Below are positions 21,286-32,289 of a DNA stretch of 49,377 nt, piece by piece (position 1 is the first letter of the stretch; every line of letters starts with the position of its first letter). Position numbers and translations under genes: made by a program. A model generated the notes under the pieces. The model was not told the DNA's origin and made no database searches. It was given only the letters and a program-made list of their open reading frames with translations. Origin of the DNA: Chara braunii (lineage: Eukaryota; Streptophyta; Charophyceae; Charales; Characeae); NCBI GenBank assembly GCA_003427395.1, contig BFEA01000627.1, positions 751,527-800,903 on the forward strand, read 5' to 3'.

Positions 21286-22279
21286 GCATTCATATAACTT
21301 AAAGTAACATCCTCAAAACAAAGGCCTCAAGCCTTTAGCTTCCTAAGTGGACGGTCCAACCTGGAACGGTGCAGGCGAAGGTCTAACATCGATTACTACC
21401 CACCGCTCCATTAAAAGTGAGTAAAATAGTCTAAGTGTTAGCCCTTTCCTTGCTACTCCAACTCCCTCTAGGATTATATGTCCTTTATGTAAGGAAGGTA
21501 TTACCCAGACTCACTACGTCCCGTAGCAGAACTGCCACTTAGACTCCAGACTCAAACATCTAGGCCCATGCAAGTAATATCCTACAACTTTCCTTAACCT
21601 AGTCTTCCTCAAAGTGCACAAACAATTTCTAACCTGACACCTAGGAGAGGATCCATACCCTCAACTCCTGACAGAGGAATATTATCTCACTCATCCTTGG
21701 CTCCATTCTGACGCAACCGTATTACGATGCTTTCCTAATCACTCAGATGACTCTTATGGCGGTCAGAAAAGGTACATCATAGGGCTAACTCTCACAATAG
21801 CCATGCTTAATCTTAGTCACGCCAAACACGCAAAGCACCACCCAGGCCTGCCAACTATCGAATCAGAAGGGTTACCAATCCTAAATACTATCATGCTAGT
21901 CAGGGCCGGTGACGCAGAATCAAAACACTTATCACCCTCGAGTCACTCATACCACATTAATCCTAAATCAGGTCACTTCAATCAAAACCACACTGCCTAA
22001 CCAACCCTCACTTCACGCCTTTTATCCAGCACTGTCTGCTACCAACCATTCTGCCAAGACCACTCAATAAGGCAGAAGTGGTCACTTCGCCTGAATCATC
22101 AACCTGCCTCGAATCTAGACCCGATTTTTAATGATCTCTCAATTCTACGACACTTCCAATCAATAGTCGAGATATCAACTGATCACTCATATAGTCCCAA
22201 CGAATCTTATCATTTGTCTATTTTCTTACTTCCAATGCCCGGATATCGTTCCACCTGGGACAACGGTAGGCAGCCGTTA
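21286..22279. other. Leader region of the LTR element
   Basis: This is the untranslated leader between the PBS and the first frame on the element's - strand. A short direct repeat, cttcttagaagggcgactcaaacgtaca-like, occurs near 21170-21200 and again near 21258-21286. No gene was recognised. Confidence 0.45.
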
Positions 22280-22297
22280 TCCCCGGCAACGGCGCCA
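22280..22297 (-). promoter_or_regulatory. Primer-binding site for tRNA-Asp
   Basis: Read on the - strand the site is TGGCGCCGTTGCCGGGGA, an 18-nt perfect complement of the 3' end of plant tRNA-Asp(GUC), including its CCA. It sits two bases after the CA end of the 5' LTR. This fixes the orientation of the element and its 5' LTR. The same PBS type is used by several plant Ty3/gypsy lineages. Confidence 0.93.
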
Positions 22298-23034
22298 CCT
22301 GTCAAGCGCATCGGTCCGGCACCGCCCGAGGCAGCGCGGGACCTCCCGGTCACGTCACGCAGGAGTTGGTTTTAAAACCTTCGTCGCAAATATACATGGA
22401 GTTTCCGCAAGCCGCTCCGGCCGAGTGCACAATCCATACCTCTCGCGAGCCCCTACGACAGGATAGGGCCTACGAGAGGCACAACTTACCTCCACCTTAC
22501 AGGAGTTGTTACCTCCCTTCGGTGGGCGTATCCCCAGAGAGCTACCAGTCCACAGTACAAAAGCTAATCAGTTGCAATCGCAAAGGTGGACCAGCCGAGG
22601 ACGTTTCTCGTTCCCTGTAGCATAGGGGGTACGCGTGGTGATACGCCTATCAGACCCGCACGCGAACCGACATCTTGGGCGGCTGAAGTCCCAAGCGCAG
22701 TTCGTCGTCGGTCGACTAGGACGCATCCCACACACCACGCACACTCCACTTTACGAACACACACACACGAAACAACACAACACAAACAACGCGACAACAT
22801 TCTTAGTCCCTTAGCAGCCGTCCCATAACTCTCCGACGCGGAAATCGGATAGCCGTCGCGCGCGAGACTTGGTTTAAAATCGCGAGGACACAGTGCTACC
22901 TCGAATCGACTCGCAACTTGAATGCAAGCATACGCAAGCAGTCGCAATGGTGGCGTACTATGTAGTGCCCATAATCAAGCGGTCCCTCGTGGATCCGAGT
23001 ACTGCTTATGACACTCAAGTGTCAGACTCGAAGT

Positions 23035-23060
23035 GTCGTGAGGGTCTAATCCCTCACGAC
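23035..23060. other. Perfect 10-bp hairpin in 5' LTR
   Basis: gtcgtgaggg, loop tctaat, ccctcacgac: identical to 8950-8975 of the 3' LTR although neighbouring bases have diverged. Confidence 0.9.
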
Positions 23061-24029
23061 ATTGCACGGATGAAGGAATAGTCGTGCAACCGCTGCGAGA
23101 CCTCCGACCTTTGGTCTGAGTGTCTCGGCAGGCAAGACAAATAGGTTTTGCACGGGGGCAGATTCCTTCCCTGCAGAGTCTAGGGCTTGGGATGTTGTGG
23201 ACAAGGATCTTGAATCCCGACCCAGGACCAACGTCCGACCATAAAATTTTCTAAAAAACAAAGGATAAAAGAGAATCTTCCTTTTCTCTCAACCCATAAT
23301 CCGGTTAACCCTTATGCCCAAATATAGTAGGTCTCTCAAATACTCAAGGTACTCGCAAATATATGAGGGTTAATTATATAGGACGATCACTTCTCACAGT
23401 CACAGTGGGACTCCTCTCAGCCATATATGTATGTAATCGCAGACAATCACATCCAGAGTCCGAACCACAAACGCACCTACAATCACATCAAAGATTCATC
23501 CAGAAGTCCACGCACTACACGGGGTCAACTTCAACCATTCCTTGCACTAATACCCCTCGCTTTAGCCATACAAGCCTCACTCGTGCAACTCTTAAATAAA
23601 TACTCAGTACTTTTGTTGGATGGTCATTCAATAAAGTCCAGGTGAAAACACAACAAAACAGTTCAATCAAGGCTAATGCCTTTAGGTTGAGTGGGAGGAG
23701 TGAATTGGACTTGAATCGTAAACCGACGAATCGGCAACCGACCTGTTATCAATGATAATAGAAGATGATCCTTGTAGGATCAAGCTGAATCTAGCCCAAA
23801 TATTGAATCAAACGGTCAAGAGGACATGTAACACATGACAGGTCAATGTCCAGGCTAAACCTATAAGTCCATGGAGAGCAATCTTCATATCATAATCTTA
23901 CCAAAATCATCCTAGTTAACTATATCTAAGCCTATCTCTAAGCAAGTGCCCAAAGAAAGGTAGACTCATGACAAATCTCCCATATTCAGAGTGAATTACC
24001 ATAATCGTCACCCGTCAAAATATAATCTA

Positions 24030-24640
24030 TCTCCTTCAAACTAAGAAAATTTTGGCAGCGTTTCCCGTAGGAAAGGTGTCTTTCCAGAATTTATATAAGT
24101 TCAAATATGAAAGCAGAAATAATCTTTAACTCTGGAAAGTCAAATTTTGTCTAACTCCCTGAATTAGTAAAAATTTGGGCAGCACTCCCTTTAGAAAGAG
24201 AGACTTTCCAGATTTATACTAAGTCAGATATGAACTCAGAAGATAACTTGGGTTCAACTTAGACAAGATTTAACTAACTCATTAGCTTTTGCAGAAATTT
24301 CGGCAGCACTCCCTCTCGAAAAGTGTTATTCCAAAATTTATACAAGGCTAAGTCCAGAATTTGAAAGTAACTTTGACTTCTCAAAGTCAAATTTTGTCTA
24401 ACTCCCTAAATTAGCAAAAATTTGGGCAGCATTCCCTTTAGAAAATGGGACTTTCTAAATTTTTACTAAGTCGGATATAAAAAAAAAATAAGTTGAACTT
24501 TGACAAATAAAAAATTGACTAACTCCTTGAATTTGTAAAAATTTCGGCAGCGCTTCCCGTAGGAAAAATAACTTGCCAAGATTTATACAAAGCCAAACAC
24601 AAAAAATGACCCCAGAAAATGCGAGAATTGATCTAAGTTA
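24030..24640. repeat. Five-unit tandem array, about 123-nt period, in 5' LTR
   Basis: Counterpart of 9940-10560, with ggcagc boxes at about 24054, 24178, 24301, 24425 and 24545. The period and unit number are the same, so the array predates this insertion. Confidence 0.8.
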
Positions 24641-24879
24641 GAAAAACTTAGCTCAGAAAATGCAGGAATTGAAACTAACTCTTATAGCTCTAGCACGTGG
24701 CGAGCGACTAAAGCAACTACCTATCAAACTGAAACTCAGACCAAGTAGTAACCTCACTCAGCCACATGCAAGCCAAACCACACAGGTAAGTACTCTCACC
24801 ATCCCAAGTTTATCTAGACAACAATAGTTCATGATCTTTCAAGGATTTAACCCTGTATACCCTACTAACATAAGACATA

Positions 24880-25700
24880 AGGTCAGACCACCCAAACTTA
24901 TGGAATGAACCTAACTTAGCCAAAGAATATACACAAAACAGAGGGCACAACTACTTCTCTCTTCTTTGGGCATATGACCAGACCATTCTAACCACCCTGA
25001 ACTGTTTAAAATATCCAAGTTATATAGAATTGTCTGCAGTTAGTGTTCTAAGGCTGCATATGACTGAACTAACTCAAGTTCAGTCTGCCCCTGCTTACCA
25101 TCAATTTTAGTCTTAATTATACTCTCTTCAAGTTGTGAAAGGCTATAGTTAGACCACCTAAACTTATAGAACAGTCTGATTAGCTCATTCTTAAATAATA
25201 ATAAAGTATAGCCAAGTTGTAACCATTGGGTTCCAACATGTGCGAGGCTTTGAGTCAGACCACCTGAACTTACAGAACAGTCTGGCTCTCTGCCTGATTT
25301 TTTTTTCTCTGATCTATTTTGTTCGTTGCATTGGGCTAGATCACCTGAACTTACAGAACGATCTGTCTTCTGTCAGGTTCATTTTCTCAGAATAAAACAG
25401 GAGGAGGCTGAGCAATCTAAACTTATAGAACGACTTAGATATCATCGATCAGAACAAAATGAACAGGGGAAAACCCAAGTAAACAAGGCAACCAACGCAC
25501 CTGAACTTACAAAATGTACTTGGTCCCTGAAAAGTCAACCACATTCAGCCCTCACGAGTCAGAGCAGTCAGGCTACCTAAACTTATAGAACAACCTGACC
25601 CTTCATGAGCAATCAGACCCCCCAAACTTATAGAAGGGTCTGACGCTCCTTGCAAACAAAAATAAACAAAGCACTGAGTCTCTCCAAACTTATGGGGACT
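24880..25700. repeat. Array of stem-loops with conserved 19-nt loop in 5' LTR
   Basis: Counterpart of 10802-11620. Clear stems: TTAGAC (25149-25154) with GTCTGA (25174-25179, with a G-T wobble); GAGTCAGAC (25252-25260) with GTCTGGCTC (25280-25288, one G-T wobble); TAGAT (25337-25341) with ATCTG (25361-25365, one wobble); CTGAG (25408-25412) with CTTAG (25434-25438, one wobble); ACCAA (25491-25495) with TTGGT (25520-25524); GTCAGG (25567-25572) with CCTGAC (25594-25599); TCAGAC (25613-25618) with GTCTGA (25638-25643). Several single differences from the other LTR turn a Watson-Crick pair into a wobble, so pairing is kept. Confidence 0.8.
25062..25085. other. Perfect 9-bp hairpin in 5' LTR
   Basis: GACTGAACT, loop aactca, AGTTCAGTC. 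The stem is identical to 10981-11004; the loop differs at two bases. Confidence 0.9.
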
Positions 25701-27026
25701 TTCCAGCCTTAATGACCCAGTCAAACCCTCAATCATAACAGTCCTCCATCCTGCCTTTTCCAGATGCAATTCCTTTCAGCAATCTGATTTCATACAACAA
25801 ATAAAGTTGAAACTAAGATTGTTCAAGCATTCCTTTACTTTATCTGGTTCAAGTCCTGAAAGTCAAACAAAAGTCAAAGTAGGGTTGGACACCATATATA
25901 CAGTAAAACATGCAATGGGTAGTACAGATAGGGCTATAATCTGGATTTATAGAGGGAAAACAATGGTTACCTTTCAGTTCCCTGCCTCCATAACTCCTCC
26001 CGATTTCTGGCAGAGCGTCCTCAATCGGTGGACAGACTCCCCACAGAGCCTTGTTGCAGTCCTACGGGTTGCAATCCCGCCTGCCGCCTTCCTCTCAAAA
26101 CCAGGGGACTAGACTTAGAGCAAGAAGGATAGAAAGAGACGGTTTTAGACTCTCAGATCCAAGGAGGGTGCTCTCAGATTCGCAGGAGAGGGCCTTGAAC
26201 TCTTGATGCTCCTGAGGGCCCCGCAATGATGGTCAGGATGCATCAACAACTTGGTCAACCAAAGGTAAACGATTAGCCGTTGACTTCGTGATAACATTTC
26301 CAGATCGCAAAGGAAGCCCCTCTTACTGAGCTTTGTTTCCCCTTTTTGTTGGGCTGGTCTACCTTCATCTCTCTGACCGTTCTTCCTCTATGCAGCCTAA
26401 AGAGGCCGCGTACGGACAACGCCCCTCTTCCCGTGCTCTCTTTGGTGTATGGGCAGAAAATACAGGCGAAGTCCCTTGCTCACTGCGCGCTTAGCTACTG
26501 TAACCCTCAGCGAGGCACACTCATTATCCACAGCAACACGGTACAACAGCCCCTCGACCACTCAACCCAGCTATCAAATGGGACAACCAATGATTCGGGG
26601 TGCATTGGCCTAACAGAGGTCGACCCTCGACTATCGGTTCTTTAGCAACGCTCCAAGTTATAGCAATCACCTCCTCGCTGAATCGGACCGTCCCCTGCAG
26701 CCACACGCATGCTCCTTCCTGACTGAACTACCATTGTACAACCTAGGAGGATGACGTCCGACTAAACATGCCCTTCAGCTTGATTCAAATAGTCCAGCAA
26801 AACATAACAATGCACTGCGTGTTGGGCACCCGGAAACAGTGTTCTGCCTAAGGGAATACCACAACAGGGCTTCGTAATCAGAAGGAAGCAGCTCCCTTCA
26901 GAGCACAATCGCTAGAGCTACTCAGTCTGACAACGATGCAGCAGTGGCACAACTGCAACCCGCTTCTCACGTAGCACAAAAGCTGCCTCGTTACCGCGGA
27001 AACCGGCCCTGCCATTAAATTCGCCC

Positions 27027-27036
27027 TATAAAAAAA
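27027..27036 (+). promoter_or_regulatory. TATA-box-like sequence, antisense to the element
   Basis: ccctataaaaaaacgct, counterpart of 13521, again followed by a pyrimidine-rich stretch. Conservation between the LTRs is expected from their common origin and does not by itself show function. Confidence 0.25.
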
Positions 27037-27548
27037 CGCTGGAATTTCATCTTTCTTCATCAGAAACCGATTCAAACGGAGGGAGATAAGTGTTTTCTCG
27101 CTCTCCCTCCTTCCCGCTCCCGCGATATCTATAACTTTGCGCAGCCTCTTACTAACAAAACTCTAAAACTAACCACTAAACTCTGATTCTAACCCTTCCA
27201 TCCAAATCGCAATATGTCAAAACCTCTAGAATGACCCTTCCCCCGCCTGTATCTACTCAAAGACGAGACAACACAATCGTTTTATCTTCTCCTCTTCCAT
27301 AGCTCGGTGAGCTAACCTTTTCTACTAACTCTAACTTTACTAACTAATCGGCCAAACTAACTGCAGAATCAGATTCGCCTAGGCCTAAGACCCCCTTCTA
27401 CTATCCTCCCTTGCTCATTTCCATCAAGAAACGAGCGAGGTACAACGCTTTCAACTTCTCCCATAGCCAACCTCCGTTATCTCTCTCTCGTTTTCGCCAT
27501 CTCTGGCGCACAACCTTTTCATTCTCACTCTCTATCTACTAACTCATT

Positions 27549-27888
27549 NNNNNNNNNNNNNNNNNNNNNNNNNNNNNNNNNNNNNNNNNNNNNNNNNNNN
27601 NNNNNNNNNNNNNNNNNNNNNNNNNNNNNNNNNNNNNNNNNNNNNNNNNNNNNNNNNNNNNNNNNNNNNNNNNNNNNNNNNNNNNNNNNNNNNNNNNNNN
27701 NNNNNNNNNNNNNNNNNNNNNNNNNNNNNNNNNNNNNNNNNNNNNNNNNNNNNNNNNNNNNNNNNNNNNNNNNNNNNNNNNNNNNNNNNNNNNNNNNNNN
27801 NNNNNNNNNNNNNNNNNNNNNNNNNNNNNNNNNNNNNNNNNNNNNNNNNNNNNNNNNNNNNNNNNNNNNNNNNNNNNNNNNNNNNNNN
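27549..27888. other. Assembly gap (340 N) in 5' LTR
   Basis: It starts after the same ctatctactaactcatt as the gap at 14043 in the other LTR. The sequence to the right resumes 47 nt further into the LTR than it does there. Confidence 0.99.
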
Positions 27889-29320
27889 TTTTCTCTTCCC
27901 TCTCTCCGACACCCCGCCATAGCCACCGCGCAAGCTTTTTCTTACCGACTCTCCCTCTACTAAATCTCTACCAAAACTAACGCTGCTATTGAACTCGCCC
28001 GATCCGAGATCCTCCACTACGCATCTCCCCACTCCTAATCTTGTCAAGGATCAGGCTAGCAACTGATCTCTCTCCTTTCCTTTGCCATACCCGTTCCCTC
28101 GCTCCTACCATTTTCTCAGTTGGACGCATCTGCCGTGGACTGGCGTCCGAATTCGCTCCACTCCTCCCTTACTGTGTTCACGCCCGACACCTCCACCACC
28201 TCTGTCGGCCTCGCCCTTGTTGTTAGCACAGTACCAGCGCTGTGCCCGCTTGTCCTTCCAATCGCTGCTTCCCAATACCCCCCTTCTCCGAATGTACCTA
28301 GGCGGAGACCCGGGCCAGATTCGCCCGGTCCAGCTCTATCTCCGCCTTATGTCTGCTGTTCGGATTCCCCGTCACCTGCTCGCTGCCTCCACACTCCTTC
28401 TCGCTGTTGCACAGTGTCGCCCGCTCAACTCTACTGCCTCTCTGCCCAGCTTCAGAACCCGTCGCTGTCCGCCTTTCTCACTACCGGCCAGCCAGCGCCT
28501 TAGCGCAGCGACCTTTCCTAGCTGCTTTGGCCTGCCTGAGGGGACTTCGGGGAAGGCCAGCTACTGGCCGGTTTGATCAGTCCTTCGCCTCTATAGTAGT
28601 GCTCAACGCGGTCCTACTCTGCCCGACATCCCGAATCGCTCACCTTTTCTCCACATCGGCCGACGCAGCCTGGTTTTGTCAACTGCAATAGTGGTCCTTA
28701 GAGGGCTTCGGAGGATTCAACTAGTAATAGGTTCAATTAGTCTTTCGCCCCTATGCCCTATCCGACGAGTGGTGTTCCCAACAGATACCGCTGCTACCTC
28801 CTCCTGCCCACTTCACTCCGGTCGAGCTCGCCGCCACCTCAAGTCAGCTTTGGCCAAGTTCCCACCCAGACAGCTGGCCGCGGAATTGAGGGCTCGCCCT
28901 GCTGCAAGTCCTTGTGCGTGGCCCTGATGAACTAGGCCCGGTACGACCCTCGGCGGTAATAGCAAGATTCAAATGAGAACTCTGACGACCGGAGTGGAGG
29001 AAAGCCCCGCGGGCATGCTCACCCCCAACCCCTTCACCGCGGACTGCATGGGGACAGACGGTGCTCCCGCAGAAAAGTCCCACCACTCTAATTCCTTCCG
29101 GCCCGTACGCTTAATCACCCGCCGGCTCGCATGCACGTCGGACGCCTCGGCCCAGCTTTTCCTGACGGGCAGGATAGGGGAATTTTGTCGGCCTCCCGAA
29201 CGCGAGAAGGTTCGTAAACCAACCAAAAGGAGGCTCGTGCTCAAGGTCTTTGACCGTCGCGACGACTCCCAAATCCGGCGTCGCGCCTGAGTCGATAGGT
29301 ACTAAAGCAAAAATAATAAC

Positions 29321-29515
29321 ATGGCAGAATTTAAGTTATTCGGGACTTTTGATCGTCAAGATATGACGAACGGGGAAAACGAAAATGTTAGCCCCGTCCT
29401 AACGCCGCCGACGACAAAACCAAGGGGGATTGCCCCGCCGGGCCCTCAACCCCTCGGTCCCTTCGCGCTACTCTCTGATATTCCCACATTGCCGCCGCTC
29501 AGCCTCGAACCCTGA
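29321..29515 (+). CDS. Antisense 64-codon frame in 5' LTR (MAEF frame)
   Basis: An ATG in an A-rich context (aataataacatgg) opens a frame starting MAEFKLFGTFDRQDMTNG, then Pro/Gly-rich, ending LPPLSLEP. The copy in the 3' LTR is truncated by a 2-bp change. All observed differences between the copies change the residue. No domain was recognised. It lies antisense to the element and may be a chance frame or a remnant of captured coding sequence. Confidence 0.2.
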   Translation: MAEFKLFGTFDRQDMTNGENENVSPVLTPPTTKPRGIAPPGPQPLGPFALLSDIPTLPPLSLEP

Positions 29516-30011
29516 ATCTCCCTAATAAAAGTCTGACGCCATAACTAATAGCGCCAGGCCCAAGTCTGGGCTTAGCACTTACGGACGCCTAGATAAACAA
29601 ACACTGCACGACGCGCTTATTTAGCAAAACGTTTTAGCCCGACAGATCGGCCTATCGACCGAACTGCCGACTGCCAACGTCCGCTCCTACCACGCGACTA
29701 TACCGAATCATGTCGTCGTCGATGTCGTCCTCCGTATGCATGCACTTGTCTCGGTCAAACGTACCAGTCAGAAAAAAAAAGAAAAACATCCTTTGATCCT
29801 AAAATAAATAATAATAATCATAACACAATGCTACCGGCATCCGCGTCGGCTCAACAATCATCAACAGGGAAAGAAATCACGCGAGCCTTAAAACCTCACG
29901 CCCACGCACTCTCTATTTTAGTCATCCTTCAACAAGCGTAAACCACTGACACAGCCGCGCCCCGCACAATGTATTCAGTCTAATTTTTGTCATCTGCAAA
30001 AACCAGGGCGG

Positions 30012-30029
30012 ATACCCTTGTAAGGGTAT
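30012..30029. other. 8-bp hairpin next to the U3 end of the 5' LTR
   Basis: ATACCCTT, loop GT, AAGGGTAT, 11 nt from the terminal GACA. The counterpart at 16436-16453 has loop AG. Confidence 0.9.
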
Positions 30030-30044
30030 TCGCACCGACAACGT

Positions 30045-31880
30045 GATGTGAACAACTCGGAATTTCACAATGAACTGTTGACGTTAGCAGATTGGTTACT
30101 ATCGAACCTCAAAACCAAGTTTGCTGAATTGAGAGAGGAGGTGTGGCAGAACATTCACTATCAACTAATACCTCTGCTGACCAGCAGTGAATGCCTAAAA
30201 TTAGTGCTTCAATTTGGTCTTCCACAGGGTACGGACAGGAAAAACACATGCAATAAATTATTCTTTATAGTATCCAATAGACTTTACTCCACTTTTTCAT
30301 CCTACCAATTGGACAAAAATCATCTGAATGTGGAGAATTCTCTCAAACTTCTCAACCCAGAGTCCTCATGCAAGAGGATTCGGAGCAAAAGAGGAGGAAG
30401 ACTGAAAGAATTGGCAAGGAAAGAACGTCAAAGAAAGCAGAACAATTATAGTGTAAAAAATTTTCTTCTCCGTGGTAAAGTTAAGTCTAATTTGGAAGAA
30501 AACAATGTATAGACAGACAAGCTACTAAAGAGCCCGAGGCAGAGGATCAAGCATTTAACCTTTAGCAAGAAAAAAAATGAAGTTCACAAAAAGATCTAGC
30601 TGCAAAAAAAGAACAAAAACAAATAAATAAATAAAAATATTCAAAAAAAGAGTAAGAAATCTTCGAAACAAGGATAAGGTGAGGGCTGAACTGATGTCTC
30701 GCGGCCCATTGAGTAACACTCAACCCCAAACTATCAACGAAGGGATACACTCAAGCGTCGGTGACAATAGTCCCGCACAATATCTCATAAAATCATTGAC
30801 AGTTGCACAACTCTCAGTCCACACACTGGGGGTAACCTTACCCTGGAGAGCACACAATCCTTCTTAATCAACAGGATCTTGAGCACCATCCCAAAAATGG
30901 TCCCACCGGGCTTTTCTCCTCTAATGGACGATAAAAGTACACATTGTTCTTTATTAGAAAACACATATTCAATCAATCAGGAGAGCAAATGTTGTACAAC
31001 AACACAGCAAGAAGGTAGTGAGATTTGATCGAATAAAATGGAATCATTGGAAGGAGAGACTTAGGGAGGAAATTAAGAGAGAAGGGGAGATAATATGAAT
31101 CCTACCCATCTGAGAAAGGAAGTAAAGGTAGTTGGAGGTTTGCTGGAAGCAGACAAACATTCTGAATTTAGGTTGGTGCAAACTTCAGAGTATGTAGTCA
31201 CAAGTCGGCATAGCAGTCCACAGTATACTCTGAATGAGTTCGTTGGTCACCTAACTGCCTGTATGCAGCCATATCAACAGGGGGGGAACGAGAAGGTATT
31301 AGACTAAAAGAAGTAGTTTCTCAACTAACTGGTGAGAGGAAGTTCCTTCTGCTCCCCAGTCCAGACAATGGTCCTCAAAGGACCTCATCCCTAATTGAGT
31401 GGGACGACTACCTAAGAATCAAGCAAATGAGAGACAAAATCAAGATATTGAAGATATAATTAACGCTATTGAAGACTTACATAATATGCAGAAAACAGTT
31501 TAGACATATCCCTATAAACATCAAGATTCTCTCTCCGCCGATGAATTACAGACTTCTGAAATAATAGAGTTGGTACAAAGTCGTAGTGGGAGCCCCTCTT
31601 CACTACTCCAATGACACTGAAAGTCACCAGCAAGAGACAAAAATTGAGACCGCAAATGAAAAACATGCATACTCATTCCCCCCCCCTCAAAAATAGGAAT
31701 AGTTGTTCTCCCAGTCAGATTCAAAGGAGGAAATTGGGAAGTAGGTTTGTCATACGCCCCTCGAACTTTGCATGGCGGGGTATTATTGCTAGGGACAAAA
31801 TCCTCCACTCTCTCCCTATCCACTTTAACGGAGGTGGATTTTGGGGAAACTCTAATTAAGATGTATATTATTAATATGTC
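30045..31880 (+). pseudogene. LINE copy 2 ORF1, C-terminal part
   Basis: The open piece 30048-30512 (LLTLADWLLSNLKTKF..., ending in a Lys/Arg-rich segment) aligns with copy 3 ORF1 (QIITEWIIKHLRSESAKE). Further on, at about 31690-31850, VVLPVRFKGGNWEVGLS aligns with VVIPMRKTDGKWEIGLS of copy 3, and just before it EIIELVQSR aligns with RQLVERG. The region between (30513-31600) is broken by many stops. The C-terminal block after the zinc knuckle is one I do not recognise from ordinary L1 ORF1 proteins. No start codon belongs here because the N-terminus is on the far side of the LTR element (6321-8245). Confidence 0.6.
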
Positions 31881-32289
31881 AAAGAGCAGTTTCCCCAAAG
31901 AATTTCATCCTTCCTAATATTGGTAACTGATCCACAGAGAATTGTGGAACAAGATGTTTACCTAAAATTGGAAGAGACAAAACATGTAGATCTTAGATGG
32001 ATGAGAGTCGAGATACTTAAGAAAATTCAACAACTAAAGATTAAGGTTAGTACGTTCTGGTTAGAAACTGATGTCACCACCCTCATTGTCAGACTTCTTA
32101 GACATAGAACTTTGGAAGTTGGAAGAGTCTTAGATACGAGGTCCTGGTCGACATGGTGAAAACTTGTCACCAACAATCTTCCTTGGTTCTTAATCTCTAA
32201 TCAGTAGTTATTAAAAGACCATTAATGAAAAATTGAAAGAATCAGGTTAATTGATGCTTTATGTAATAAGGATAAAGTATGAAAGTTAC

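Larger units (their letters stand above)
8229..30040 (-). mobile_element. Giant-LTR, non-autonomous (LARD/TR-GAG-like) retrotransposon
   Basis: Two long direct repeats (about 8.2 and 7.74 kb) flank a 5.8-kb internal region. Orientation is fixed by a tRNA-Asp primer-binding site just inside the right repeat and by a gag-like frame, both on the - strand. The right LTR has TGTC at 22300-22303 and GACA at 30037-30040; the left LTR ends GACA at 16461-16464. Only gag-like coding is visible, with no protease, RT, RNase H or integrase motif, which matches the LARD/TR-GAG description. It lies inside LINE copy 2. No 5-bp target-site duplication is apparent: the right flank is acgtg, and the left end is eroded or rearranged. 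Confidence 0.85.
22300..30040 (-). repeat. 5' LTR of the giant-LTR element
   Basis: It is 7741 nt long, including 340 N, bounded by TGTC (22300-22303) and GACA (30037-30040) on the + strand, and followed by the PBS. It aligns along its whole length with 8249-16464. It lacks the 573-nt segment of the other LTR but has an extra 31 nt near 29266. It contains the same internal features: 123-nt array, stem-loop array, GC-rich part with an antisense TATA-like sequence, and terminal hairpin. LTRs above about 5 kb are rare in plants. Confidence 0.92.

Noticed and set aside
8229-30040. Two tandem segmental duplicates or a duplicated gene cluster
   Set aside because: The repeat ends TGTC...GACA, the adjacent tRNA-Asp PBS and the gag-like frame on the same strand are specific to an LTR retrotransposon.
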